From contig OX392538.1 of assembly GCA_947623455.1 (NCBI GenBank), positions 33,107,001 to 33,171,000 of the forward strand: 64,000 nucleotides of DNA, read 5' to 3'. Of the stretch, positions 37,928 through 50,161 are shown piece by piece. The stretch is from Mimachlamys varia (taxonomy: Eukaryota > Mollusca > Bivalvia > Pectinida > Pectinidae). A model generated the notes under the pieces. The model saw only the letters and a program-made list of their open reading frames with translations, was not told the DNA's origin and did no database searches. Position numbers and translations under genes: made by a program. Each line of letters begins with the position of its first letter. Position 1 is the stretch's first letter.

Positions 37928-38105
37928 CATGTTTTTATATCCGTCATAAAGACACAATGGTCGTTAGATCCTCACGAAATTTTAGCTAGAAGACTTCTCT
38001 TGGTGCAGCCTTCATATAACCTCTGGCAGAATTAAACAGAAAGTTGCAAAGTCCATGTTTCACCACATGTATTATGTTCCGGGTAGATAGTCACGACAAC
38101 CGGGC
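37928..38105 (-). pseudogene. Decayed upstream exon of the LVITGQ gene, copy A
   Basis: Aligns with the open exon at 52,739-52,930. Shared DNA includes CCCGGA(A/T)CATAA and CAACTTTCTG, plus a GT donor at the same place (ACATG|GTAGGT). Here the matching frame has stops (one after REVF and another soon after), so this exon looks non-functional in copy A. Confidence 0.45.
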
Positions 38106-38526
38106 CCGTCTGTTCACACGGTGTGGGATTAGTATGTATATGCTCTCGACAACACAAAGAAGATCCACATGTCAACACATACTCGTGTATGATTGGTATT
38201 TATATGCTCTCGTATACGTAGGTAAGCGTGGTATGAATAACCTGTTCAATGATAGGCTGCATAGGCTGGGTGGTACGTCAATCAAACTACCTGTAAAGAA
38301 GTAATATACAGGTTTCCAGTTAATAATTTCTATATTTAACAGTTGTGTATCGATCAGGTAATGTCATGAACATGCACTCACAATAACACACAATCTTTGC
38401 CAAAAACTGATGCTGAATTCTTATTGATATTTGTCTTACAAAGTAAGTAACAGATATGTTGATACAACAGAAGCACGGATTAAGTTACGACTAACTAGAT
38501 GCTTTTGCCAGCGATTACAAGTGTAA

Positions 38527-38750
38527 AAGAGGTGGCCGAGTAGTTAAGGTGTCTCAAATTTGTATCTCTATCCCTCCATCTCTGGGTTGCGAGTTCGAAA
38601 ACCACGTTGGCAGTTTACAAGTACTGACCATAGGTTCGAATTTCCCTCTGGGTTCTCCGGCTTTCTTCCCAATCCAAAACCTGACACGTCTTTAAAGTTA
38701 ATAGGACGTAAAACAAAACAAGCCAAATTAAACCAAACCAACAAGTATAA
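38527..38750 (+). mobile_element. tRNA-derived SINE, nearly complete
   Basis: The head GGTGGCCGAGTAGTTAAGG resembles the A-box region of tRNA-Leu/Ser, with a B box GGGTTGCGAGTTCGAAA (about 38,584-38,600). A second GGTTCGAATTTCCC follows. The body has TTCTCCGGCTTTCTTCCC and the tail TTAATAGGACGTAAAACAAA, ending in an A-rich run. This tail pattern is, from memory, typical of bivalve SINEs. Confidence 0.75.
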
Positions 38751-40460
38751 TGCTAATTTTGATTGGTTCTTTCAATGTGAAAACCGAATATAGAATTGCA
38801 CTATACATTAAAGGACTCATTTCGTTCAGCGTCGGTTCCTCTTAAAGTCATTATTAGTTATGAGCGACCCAGTTAATTTTGACGTTAACAAAAACGGATA
38901 CAGTGATTACTGTTTTGCCACTAATGTTTCTGTACCTTTTGCACAAATTTGACAAAGTCGGTTTTGTAAGAGATAAATATGATTTGTTATTGGGAACGAG
39001 CGCCACATTTACCTGTGAAAATCGTCGACTATTGATGTGCAACATTATTTTTAATTTTAATTTATGACAGTGTAATTGAATACCAGGCGTGCTTCGATAG
39101 TTACAAAGGCGGGCGGGACAGACAGTATACGGACTTTTAGCTCGCCAATTGCCATTGTCTAATTTTGTATTAAATGTGTGTCTGGTCCCCAGAGGTTTGA
39201 GGGGTGGGACCCTATAGGTTCTTTAAAATCCAACTTCTTCTGAAGGAAGGAAAAGGATTTGTTTCATCCCTTAGTGAAGGAGTTATATGTTGTATAAATG
39301 GTAGGTTTGGCACTGAAGGGCCTGAACGACGGGGTCATAAAGGGAGAATGCAGCAAATTCTTCTCTCGTAGGATTGAAAGGAAGTGTTTCATATTTTGTC
39401 GGGAACATCCATAGGTTAAGGGAACCTATTTTATGTAAACGGTGATTAGGACATCGAAGGGCATGAACGGAGTAATATCATTTTTTTAAAACCAAAGTTT
39501 CTTGCAGGAAGGAAGTATTTGTTTGGGGTACATTGTAGTTTTGATGCAACTGGTGAGCGATAAAGCATTTTGTGCCTCTTGTTAGTTTACAAATATGTCT
39601 GAATTAACTCCAAGTTGTTATCGATATTTGGCAGATTATTTTTAGTTTTAGCCAATCATCAGATAGTGGTTCGTTCAAATCGTCTTGCGTCCATGGTCCG
39701 TCCTTAAACAATGCCTGATGCGGTAATAACTAGTGCTGAATGATATTTGGAGATTACCTTAGGCCCCCAGCTGTGCATTTTTTTGGGACTGGTCGCAAAA
39801 TAAAATAGCTAAAAGACGACCTTCTGGAGTCTTGACAATGAAATTGTAAGATATAAGTGTCTTGAGAAGACAAATATTTCATAACATTGGGATAATGAAA
39901 ATTACCCTGATAGTGGTTGTTTTGTTTTTAATTTTTGACTGATCTATAAAACTATATAACTGACAGATATTGCCTTCATTGTATCTTTGATCTCATTCAG
40001 CTCTTAGACAACCATGGGTGCGTTAAAATGGTGCCTGGAACTCGAGCTCCGTCTATGAAAAAGCTATCGGTCTCATCTAATTTATTATATTTGAAATGCA
40101 GATCGGTTATCGCTCCTGTCGTTACTCTTTGTTTACCTTAAGAAACGAATCTTAATCAGACTGAAAATATGATAGTGTTGAAACAACTTGATAATGCAAT
40201 GCATGCTACGACCACACAATCATGTTATCATGACAAATTATCATTATGTGTCAATATAGATATCGTCCGGTCCCTTGTATATGCTTTGATTTCCATCCTC
40301 TGAATTTGTTCAGCAATGTCGTTTTGTATTACACACGAAAAAAAGGTTCGACCAACAGTGGGTTGTATTGTGTATATGTAGTGTAGTGAGGTGAGGAGTT
40401 TCCAAAAGGGGTTCAGTAAATCTCAAACCGAAAAAGTACGAGATCTCCTTTTGAGTCATA

Positions 40461-41389
40461 CAGTTGTGGGATCGCACAACGTTACACGATGTGCGGTGTG
40501 CGGACGATGGGCAAACGGTATATGCACGATGTGCGAACGATGTGATTCTGGGCGATTATTTCTAACGCACATGTGGGCGCACGATGAACTAACATTGTGC
40601 GATTACAATCGTGGTTGATGTAAAATGAGAAATGGCTTAACACTAATATACGGCTTCGCGCTAGTTAAAACGTTTTAAGCATATTTCTATATTTTAACTA
40701 CATACATTAGCTGATATTTCTATCTATATATTGCTTAAAATTAGGAAGAGTCTTTTTGTAGTTTTTGAATCTAACCAAATAGACACATGTAAACTTTAAA
40801 CACATGTTGACAAGTTCTCATTCAGGTAAATATTGCCAGTTTTTACCAAGTCATATCTGTACATAAACTATATATATGTAGATGTCTCTTGCCCGGGGCA
40901 CTTACAACACTCACCTAGGTGTGAAAACACAGGTACAGTGGTGGGGAGGGGAGGGGGCGGAGTGTTCAAATAACTAACTATAAGAGTCCAGTTTGTTTTC
41001 ATAACGGTCGCTCGGTAATGGCTGTTGTAGCGGATCGCCGGACACGAGACAGGGAAGACTGACATATTATTTACCTGTTTTGTTACCTACCTTGGAGCTG
41101 AATGCGCACTTGACTGTCTCCTAGTCACTGTAATGATGCTTATTGTATATTGTAAAATTAATATAATTCCAATAAATATTATTCGAATTTTTATAGTTTT
41201 TCCACAAGAGAGTTCCATATTTTTTTAATTCCGTAATATTTATCGACCAATTGTACCAAATCATGCTTGTGTCATAAACGCACGATCTTTTCATCGCCCT
41301 GTTGTGCGCACCATGGGCGAACGATGTGTGCGCGATACACGCACGATACACGCAAGCATTTTTTGGTGCGTTGTGCGTTACCACAACTG
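40461..41389. mobile_element. 929-bp TA-flanked element, ends CAGTTGTGG
   Basis: Inverted ends CAGTTGTGGGATCGCACAAC and CAGTTGTGGTAACGCACAAC lie next to TA on both sides. Subterminal DNA on each arm is rich in CGATGTGCG-type steps. The small open frame at 40,391-40,618 (Cys-rich) is made by these repeats and crosses the element boundary, so it is not a gene. A non-autonomous Tc1/mariner-like DNA transposon is the simplest reading. Confidence 0.7.
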
Positions 41390-41938
41390 TATGTAAACAA
41401 AACAGATAAAGGGAGGATAACGTCGGGGTGAGGGGGTTTAAGTAATGTTAAATTGAGCAAGTAGTTAATTTTCACAGAAATTTCTTTTCTTAATTACATT
41501 TAAGGTGAAATTTACTTTGATTACACTTCCAGCTTCGTCCGTCGTCTTTTGCCGTCCGTAAAATAATTTCACATTTCCCACGTCAACAAGTGGAATTGAG
41601 CTGAAACTTTCCTAACGCACTATAGGATAGTGCAGGCTTTTTGTCAGCCAAAATTTACCTCCGAGACTCTGGAAGCGGTAATTTGTTTCGCTTATGGTAA
41701 AGATGACCAGATCATGACCTCATATAGAATGTTGGCAGGCCCTATCTGCATTTTAATCTCAATGACGGAGATTAATTAGTTAAAAATTAAAACAAAACAA
41801 AAATTTCTAGAATTGTTTCTATGATTCGCAAAGTGAACTTGTTGATTCGCGCCGAGCCAGATATTCCCGCTCGAATTCGGTTACAAAAACTATCTTGATA
41901 TTGTAAATATTAAAAAAGTTTCAAAAATGTTTTACTTG

Positions 41939-42173
41939 CAATCTGATTAAAATCATATCTTGATCTCCGTGCCGTTCCGTAAACTTCTCTCTGCTGCGTT
42001 AAGAGGTGGGAAAATTCCATAGGGGGTCATGTCCCGATGCCCATTTACATTAGCCAATCAAATTACTACTATCATAATTTTGACAGTAAAATCTTGAGGT
42101 AACAAAGCTTGCATAATCGCATTTGTCCGTTTAGTAATTTCGTCACCAAAATCTGTATTTTTAAATCAGATTG
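41939..42173. mobile_element. 235-bp MITE with 10-bp target duplication
   Basis: Inverted ends CAATCTGATT/AATCAGATTG are flanked on both sides by GTTTTACTTG (41,929-41,938 and 42,174-42,183), a perfect 10-bp direct repeat. A target duplication of this length fits Mutator-like elements. The related element at 51,812-52,136 lies in the opposite orientation over much of its body. Confidence 0.8.
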
Positions 42174-42719
42174 GTTTTACTTGTTTACGGACACATAAAT
42201 TAATTAGAAGCGGGAAGAGAGCATAGACCTTATCCCAAACCTCCGGATTGTTTCGCATGTGCTGAAAATGAGGATGCATACCGTTTTATTATGGCATGTC
42301 CATTATACTCTGAAATTAGACCCTAATCTTTGTACAAGATATTATTTATCTGACCAAATATGGAATAAGTTATAGAACAAATCTATAATTCAAAATTTAG
42401 CTATTTACATTTTAAAAACAAAAATATTGCTTAAAAGTTATGACTCAAAAGTCAAGTCTGCAAAGGCGTGGCAAACCCTGGGATCTAATCTAAAATCATG
42501 ATTTTGATCGTCTCTTCATGCCAAGCAATTGTATATTGCGTGTCACTTATATTTAAATGAGAAACAATGTCCAAATAAGATAACGTACAATTGTAAAACA
42601 CATATGTGCTGCACCTTTTGTAATTATAAATGATATATTTCGGCTATAAATTAAATTGTCAACAACATGTGCCACTAACTCTAATTTTTGTCTGGTATAT
42701 GACGTCCCTATACAAGTCA

Positions 42720-43600
42720 CTTTAGCTTGGTCGGGGAATGAATGGGTAAATCACAACCACCACCTGCTAACGTTGTTGAAGTATGCTCACTCTGTGTATT
42801 AACAGCTTTCTCAGTGAATCCACCAATCGAGTATAAGGTGAGACAAGTTATTAATACATTTTAAATTCCAACACGATACGTTTGTAATGCGCGTTTTTAT
42901 TGGATATGGACCATGCTCTTATCATGATCAATCGTATCAAGCTCCGCCCATCGAGCTTAAGCCACGCCCCGTTTCTACCCAAAACATAATGAATGTGGTG
43001 GGGATCGTCTATCGATAAAATTCCACTGCGTGATAGGCGTATGTCAAGCAAGCAGCAGAGAAGAAAGGACCGATTGAATGTATTTCTTAAATAAATTAAG
43101 AATAAAACGCAATCATTTCATGTTCTTACCTCCATTTATTCATGAAACGTTAATTCCATCCATGTGTATGCATCTTGAGTCGGAATCAAAGCCTTTCACT
43201 GTGACTATGTGGTGTGAATTTGCACAGAACTTTATACAGATCCAAACCCGTAAATATAGGTCTGTGTATTGGTGTTGAACGGGTGCTTAATAAAATTAGA
43301 TGGCATTGCTTTTGTCCAGCAGTGTTTCTTCAAACTCACAGGTGTATAGTAATCGCTAATAATCACAACAGGCGATCAGCAAGTCGTGAATCATTACATT
43401 GGTAACAAAAACAGTTATGTATCCTGCTTTTGTAGTGATGTTATCATTACCATCATCTAACGCAAACAACGTTAATGGTTGTCAGTTTTCTGATTGAATC
43501 TATTTGAACAAAGAAGGTGCATTCAACCATCTTATCGACAACTTTAGTGTCTTAGATAATAAAAGAAGGCAATACATAATATAAACGCACAAATACTCGG
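42720..43600. repeat. Old, diverged third copy of the duplicated block
   Basis: Runs parallel to about 33,180-33,600 and its copy-B match: AATGGGTAAA, AATCGAGTAT, CTGTGTATTGGTGTT-AAC, CAGGTGTATAG, CTAACGCAAACAACGTTAATG, CAAAGAAGG and GACAACTTTAGTGTC. Many small gaps and substitutions suggest it predates the A/B duplication. Confidence 0.55.
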
Positions 43601-44370
43601 GCGACTTTAAATCCGAACAGGTCAACGTCTACTTACACAGAAATGACATGTACATTTGTAATCCCTTTAAGTTTTAATTTTTTGGCAATCTGATGGTAAT
43701 ACATGTCCCAATAATCTGCATACGAAGAGGTCGTCTTTATGTAACAGAGTGAATCGATAAAAGTTCTAACGTGAAGAAAATGTTAAAGGGGCTATGATTT
43801 TAAGGTTTAAATAGATACATTTGTATACACATTTTTATGCCAGTTTAAAATTGTCTCGAGCTCGTTTGAATGTATCAGCAACTTGTACGATCTATACTAA
43901 TGTACAGTGTTTTGTTTGTCATTGAAAGATTCTTCAGACAAAATTTTAAACCAATCCTAATTTAAGTTTTGAGTTACAGCGAAAACTATACAGTCGATTT
44001 TATTTATGCTAAACGTAATTCCATGCTATTAGAGAACATCATGATAGACATTTTGTGTATTCTATACATGCCAAGCTTATCATAGTTTATATCAGTATTT
44101 TCATTTCAAGAAAGACCTAAGTCTGACATAAAATCTTACGTTTTGTTTTTCGCTCTAAATTTCTAAAACTGAAATTAAAGAAATATAATGACTTCATGTG
44201 GTATTATATACACGGCTCGAGGGGTAGAAGCCGTCGGGTATCCTAAAGTTACCGTGGTAATTGTAGCAAACAATGCTTCTCTTTGATGACTATTCTCAAC
44301 AGAAGCCGATGTTATGTATGTTGGTATATTATAACACATCACGTCAGTTATCTATTATGCTTCTCTATCT

Positions 44371-44770
44371 GTTCTACAGAGCATCTGCAACAACAAGAAT
44401 CGAGGAAACTCCTGTATCGACAAATCAACACATTATTACATAATATATCCTCACAATATCATATCACCTTTCGCTGGGTTCCCGGGTATGTTTATTTAAA
44501 CTTCATTAAATGATTGTTTACTAAGTGCAAAATATTTGTGATCAGATGACAGATTACATTCAGTAAAACCTGAAGTGGAGATCGCTGAATGATAACACTG
44601 CGTGATAACTCTGAGCCAGGACGATATTCTGGCTCATTTCCAGGTGGAGCATTCATACATTAATAATTTTTTTTTTGAAACGTGAAGATCAGCCACAATG
44701 TATAGTATGCCAAGAACCATTTACAGTGAAACATTTTAGAATGTGTCGACCTTTTCAACTCGGGATCATT
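44371..44770 (+). pseudogene. Non-LTR retrotransposon remnant (RNase H and C-terminal Cys motif)
   Basis: Two open pieces: about 44,378-44,490 reads LLYRQINTLLHNISSQYHI then TFRWVPG, the end-of-RNase-H pattern normally followed by H-x-G-x-x-G-N-E. About 44,675-44,760 reads KREDQPQCIVCQEPFTVKHF, the Cys-rich motif that follows RNase H in jockey-type LINEs. The linking DNA is broken and the reverse transcriptase is absent. Confidence 0.55.
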
Positions 44771-46615
44771 TCTATAATGACGTCTGAAAAATGTTGGTTA
44801 ACCACAATGTCACGGAGATATTTTTATTTGCATAGATCTAAAACCTCCCAAAATGATATAAAAAGGTATATAAACATTTACTAACCGACCTTTCTGAAAG
44901 TGTTTTTCGTTGCTTGACAATAACGCAGTGTATTTAAGAAGCCAAACGCCAATGAACTGGAGCGAGTATCTTATCGAAGACAGTTCAAATGTCTTCTCTG
45001 TAGACACTCATAATTATATTGATATGACCACGAGAACTATTTGCTTTCGGTGACAGTAAACAAATATGAAAGCTCTTTTAAGTTGTTACTCTAAACCCTG
45101 GACCACCGATTATCTATTTACCTGTCGAAAAATAATATTAGATACCTTGGCAAATTACCTTCGACACGCATCGCACATACCGGTAGGCCGTCTTTGAATG
45201 ACTTAAACTGTTAATATGACACCCAATCTGTTAAAAAAAATCCAAACCAATCGTGATAATAAATTTGGCAATTGGTTTTAAAACGAGGAAAAGCGTAATT
45301 TTTATATTTTTCATACTGAGTGTAGCAGTGGACACCTTGTGTTTAAGAGGATAACATTAAATCAACGTGTATTCGCCCGTTTTAACGTTTCGCTTTGTAC
45401 GGTTATTGAACATAAAGCCCACAACACAATGCTGTTGGCATTGTGTTTGATACTTGTTTTTAGATTACATCGATTTGATGAAAAAGTTGCGCGTGACATT
45501 GTATTGGTTTCGTTGGCCCGGCGCTATGTATATCAAAATAAATATACTTGAACAGGTGTATTTGTCTTCAGTAGTTATGAATATGACATGCGCAGATGAC
45601 CTTATGACGAAATAGTTTTGTCTGGTATTATTTCCTAAATTATTGAAAAGAGAGAGAAAAGTCATTTTTTCTAAGTCAATCAGGCTATACATATACTTTC
45701 GAGTGAGCCGAGTATACCTGACACAAACAGCTGTTGGCTATCTGCGACATCCTGGGTTTTTACTTTACGGGTAATTACTTTATGAATTATACGACAAGTA
45801 GGTTTACCGTATGGCTTTAACGATTTTTTCTATTCTAGCACATAATGCTTATCATGTTAATAATTATTTGAATATCTACTTGCCATTCAAGCGAGTCGTC
45901 GAAGACTGTTATTCGACTGTGTGGATGTACTTGTCACAGCAGTTTATTTGCTGTAGCTGGCTTATAATTTGTGTATTGCTGGTTCCGAGACAAAAGTAGA
46001 CAGGTGTATTGATGCAAGATGACACGTAATGCTCTGTGGGGCGTGTCATTTCCCATTAATGAAAGGCTTGCCGAATACACTTTTAAACAAATCCTGAGTA
46101 CAAGACGTTTTACCTATCAAAAAGAAAATATCAAATTAAAAATAATCATTTTTGATGTTTTCAAGAATATCATGCACATGCTGCACATTTTTAATTTAAT
46201 AATAGATACAGTATGCCGAAAAAAAGAACACTCGTCAGTGATGCTTGGAGCCAAAAGGTGGGATTCGAATGTGGGGATTTAGAAAAAGAATCAAATAAGT
46301 ACTGTATAATTTCAAATCGTGTACTACGAAAATGTGCATATACTATACAATGCAACTACTCAAAAGAAATAAATGTGGCTAATGAGGCTCCAGCAAACCT
46401 CGGGAACTAAAAAATCCACCAGAAATGTCTTCTATCCCCTAGCATGAAAAATTACGTAACGCACACATGTTTCATCTTTTAAATTTAGTGATAAAGTATG
46501 CAGAAAATAAAATCTGCTTATAATATAGTTTATTTGTTAAAGGTCCTGTTACGTATTTCATTGTCGTATTTTATGATCTTACCATTTTTGTTTCTAATCC
46601 ATTATGCAGTTATAT

Positions 46616-47090
46616 TTACCATTGTATGGCATTGCCACTATATGACCCTACCAAACGTAGTTGGCATTCATAAGACCATGGATGCCATTGGCAGATTTTG
46701 ACGTCATCATTATTATGACGTCATAATTGTTACGCTGGATACCATTAACCGTCCCCGGGCGATGGCTGTTCTTTTCATTGAACAAGCATACACGATATAT
46801 ATATATTATTAGAGCTTAATGCTGAGAAATACAAAGCGGTATTTTTTTATGAGGTGAACAGATTCTAAAATGGTACATATAATATAGTATGCAGTCATAG
46901 GCGGACAACAATATGTTCTGTCCAAAGGCCCGGCCGGTCCTAGAAATCGAGAGTTGTTATACCCTGATAAACGTTCAGTATTAAGGAAAATGCCAACACC
47001 TGGGTCTTCATTTTTCACGGCTTCACGGTCATGCAGCCTATGAATGCCAACTGAAAGCAGTTCAATGCTTCAATGATTTTTTTTCATCTT
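46616..47090. mobile_element. Composite repeat insertion in copy B
   Basis: Bounded by AGTTGGCATTCATAAGACC and the inverted CTATGAATGCCAACT. Inside it shares phrases with the repeat at 14,712-14,945. Nested within (about 46,909-47,030) is a 'ggacaacaata...ttttcacggcttcac' segment that recurs around the MITE at 48,320. The TTAA at 46,981-46,984 is the empty form of that MITE's insertion site. Confidence 0.65.
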
Positions 47091-48319
47091 CAAATTGCGA
47101 TATGAAAAAAATTCTTAAGTAGGGACCAAATGTTCACACCACATTTGCATAGTTTGTATCATTAGAGAAGATAAAATCGGTGTTGGAGAACTCGAGATAT
47201 AGAGAACAAAATGTCGACGAAACAGCTGTCATGCCACTGTTACACGCGATTTTGCATTTAAGTGATTGCCCTGGCGCTGTAAGTTTATACATATTGAGCA
47301 CATATGCTGGGTATTGTTAGGGCATATATGTTAAACTAATACATACTGTATGTGTATTGGTCCTCAGTGGGAGTGATAAGGATGGTAAAATTGCCTTAAT
47401 TGTTCAAGATTTCAATCATAGTATAATTATAAGCTGGTCTAAATAAATACGAAACGAGAATGTTGATAAAGGGGCCATCGAGCAGATGGGCGAAACACTT
47501 GCCCACTGATTTTGTATTTTCACCCTTTTCACCCTTTACTCGTACAATGTAAATCGGTAGGTCCGGGTATGACGCAACCAGCCTTTGTCAGATCCAGGCG
47601 GCTTGTTAATTGTGTATTGCTGTTTATGGGGATGTGTACGCGTGAACATTGTGTTGCGATATGACTATAATGCTGTTGTAAGATATGAATTATCTTTTCA
47701 AATGAAAATATATAAAATAAAAAGTCACACTGGAGAAATATTTATATTTTTCAATTCGTTTAAACATCGATACCTCTTTTGGTTTTGATTGTCTGCTTCA
47801 ACAAGATTGTTTCGAATACAATTCTACATAGTTTCTGATTAAGATAATGGCTCTTGCTCTCTGATCACTGCATTATGGTATCTATGATTAGACATTTAAG
47901 AGGCTCAATCTATCGGTACTCTAAATCGGCAAAAATCCGGAATATCGCAAGAAGGTTTACACGAACATACCGCGGCCTTCCGAATGCACTCGCTTAAACA
48001 CACAACCACATCGTATGCACTGGGAGACCGTCCTTGAATGACCCTGGCGGTTAATGGAACGTGGAAACCAATCAACTAACACCCTATTGGTGGATTATGT
48101 TTTGTTACATAAACTGTGAGGTGATATGATAATGAGTTGCCCCGTCTTGGTGGTCAACCTGTAGAAACTGAGGACTGTCATTTTTGTGTTTTACACTTTC
48201 AAGTGGACAACTTTTGACTTTAATGTTAAGCTTTTGCTTAGATGAGGACAACAATAGGTTCTGTCCGAAGGCCGGGCCGGTCCTAGAAATCGTTGTTATA
48301 CCCTGATAAACGTTCAGTA

Positions 48320-48710
48320 TTAAAGGCCCAATATACGTAACTTTTGGCAAAACTTGATGCGAAAATAAAGGCTTATAACTTATTATATTTATAGATTTAG
48401 TTAAGATTAACTGATATCAGCAATATCCAAGATAACTCCTTACGCGGTAACCGGTACGGCAGCAGTTGAAACTCGGTATTTATAAACACGCGACCATTTT
48501 GACTGTCTTCTACCTGCGGTTTGTTATTGAAGTGGGCCCCACCTGAATTATTTTCAATTCTTTGGATTTTTCTGTAAGGTGTTTCTCGTTAGCTACCGCT
48601 CAGGTTTACTTCGTTTAAGGCTTATTTTTGCATGGTTATCAACTGGATTTTTTTTAGAATTTTTCAGATTAACGAAAAATTTCCTGAAGTTACGTATATT
48701 GGGCCTTTAA
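48320..48710. mobile_element. TTAA-flanked MITE, copy 3
   Basis: 391 bp from TTAA to TTAA. The flanks CGTTCAGTA on the left and GGAAAATGCC on the right are joined directly through a single TTAA at 46,981, which proves a clean TTAA-duplicating insertion. Confidence 0.95.
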
Positions 48711-49137
48711 GGAAAATGCCAACACCTGGGTCTTCATTTTTCACGGCTTCACAGTGTATGAAATATTAAGTCATCATCAAACCCAATAACTTAAGAGTTC
48801 CGGTCTGTCGTGTTGACATTTTAAAACCAAATAAACACGATATATATGTAGTAACTCACAGCCGCGATAATTCCGGGTCCCAGTCGTGTTGTCATATTAA
48901 AAACTTAAACTTAGTGTTAAACAAACAAACCAGATAGGCATTCCCGGCGATATACTTTTGTTACACGCGTACTCGGCCTTTTGATGAATATACTGAAGGG
49001 GGACAAGGCACAGGTGAGTTGTAGGGCAAGACACTCTTCCCCGCTTGTTCCGTAAGGTGAGGTATGATAATGTGATACCACATGACGACTTTATCTAGTT
49101 TATCAGCTATCCGAGACTGCATAATAGTCCGGGTTAT

Positions 49138-49650
49138 CATCAAGTTGTATGGCACAGAGCAAGTCTTTTCTATTTGTATTTGGACCGAGAGAAAATACAT
49201 TTGCATTCATGTTTAGTGTGAATCAAATAATTAATTATACGGCAAAGTTAATTTACAAACCTCTGTATGTTTAACAGTTGCTATTAATTCGCGGTCATAA
49301 GCTGCCTACCCAAACATTTACAGCAGATTGTACCTGACCAGCGGACCACGAAGTCTCAATTCAAGACCGCTAACGTTATGAGGGATAAGATATGGTCCCG
49401 GCCCTGCAAACATTCTTACAACTGAAACGACACAAAGAACATTTAATTACGTAGACTATGTTCCTTCCAAATGATTTAGATTTAACACCAGTTTGCTGCT
49501 TTCTGATTCGGCTGAACGGAGTACAGTAAATCTGAAAGGCAACAGTTGTGACGCAACTATCAGGACTTTAGTGTATATGTCTGGTAAGTATCTGCATTTT
49601 TTATATATTTACCACGCCCCTTTCACAGCTCTTACAAATGGAATATTAAA
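49138..49650. other. About 510 bp present in copy B but not in copy A
   Basis: Lies between CGGGTTAT and ATTGTCATGCATGTGATC, which are close together in copy A (about 32,990-33,012). There are no clear terminal repeats or ORF, so it may be an insertion in B or a deletion in A. Confidence 0.6.
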
Positions 49651-50161
49651 CTTATTGTCATGCATGTGATCAGCTATATGCAATCAAACACACGGTCATT
49701 GAATGCGATTGCAAGCATGTATCCGATTGTATCTATTTTATATAAGAAGTCAATTTGATACCGTTCCAGAGCGATCAATCGTTGATTTCTAATATATTAT
49801 TTTATTTTAATGCATTTTAATAGCTTTTAACGTTGAATATTTTAAATGATTGTGGACGGCTTTTATATATTTTTTTGTAAATGTGGTTTTACAGCGGTGT
49901 TTAGCCCTAATCTGTCAATGGGCCGTTTAACCCTAAAACTATACTCATCTGCACAGCCTACCGGTGTTTGGTCTAGTGACAAATGGGTAAACAACATCTA
50001 GCTGTTATCAGTTCCTAAACTTAGGATCACTGTGCTAGTCGACAGCTGCCTTGGTGTTAATCGAGTATCGGAGGGGACAAGTCAATACATTAAAACATAT
50101 AGGCTGTGTGTTGGGGTTAAACAGACACCTGATTATGACCGCATTGCTTTTAAAATGTGTA

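Larger units (their letters stand above)
38106..45316. other. Intergenic DNA between duplication copies; no intact gene
   Basis: Contains a SINE, two MITEs, an old third copy of duplicated DNA and a LINE remnant (listed separately). The rest is AT-rich with no supported exon. At 39,190-39,540, repeated 'agggcctgaac(g)g' and 'aaggaag' phrases are consistent with an old dispersed repeat. Confidence 0.5.

Noticed and set aside
40391..40618. Cys-rich ORF (CAVCGRW..CTMCERC) as a zinc-finger protein
   Set aside because: It crosses the boundary of the TA-flanked element, and the Cys pattern arises from repeated CGATGTGCG steps.
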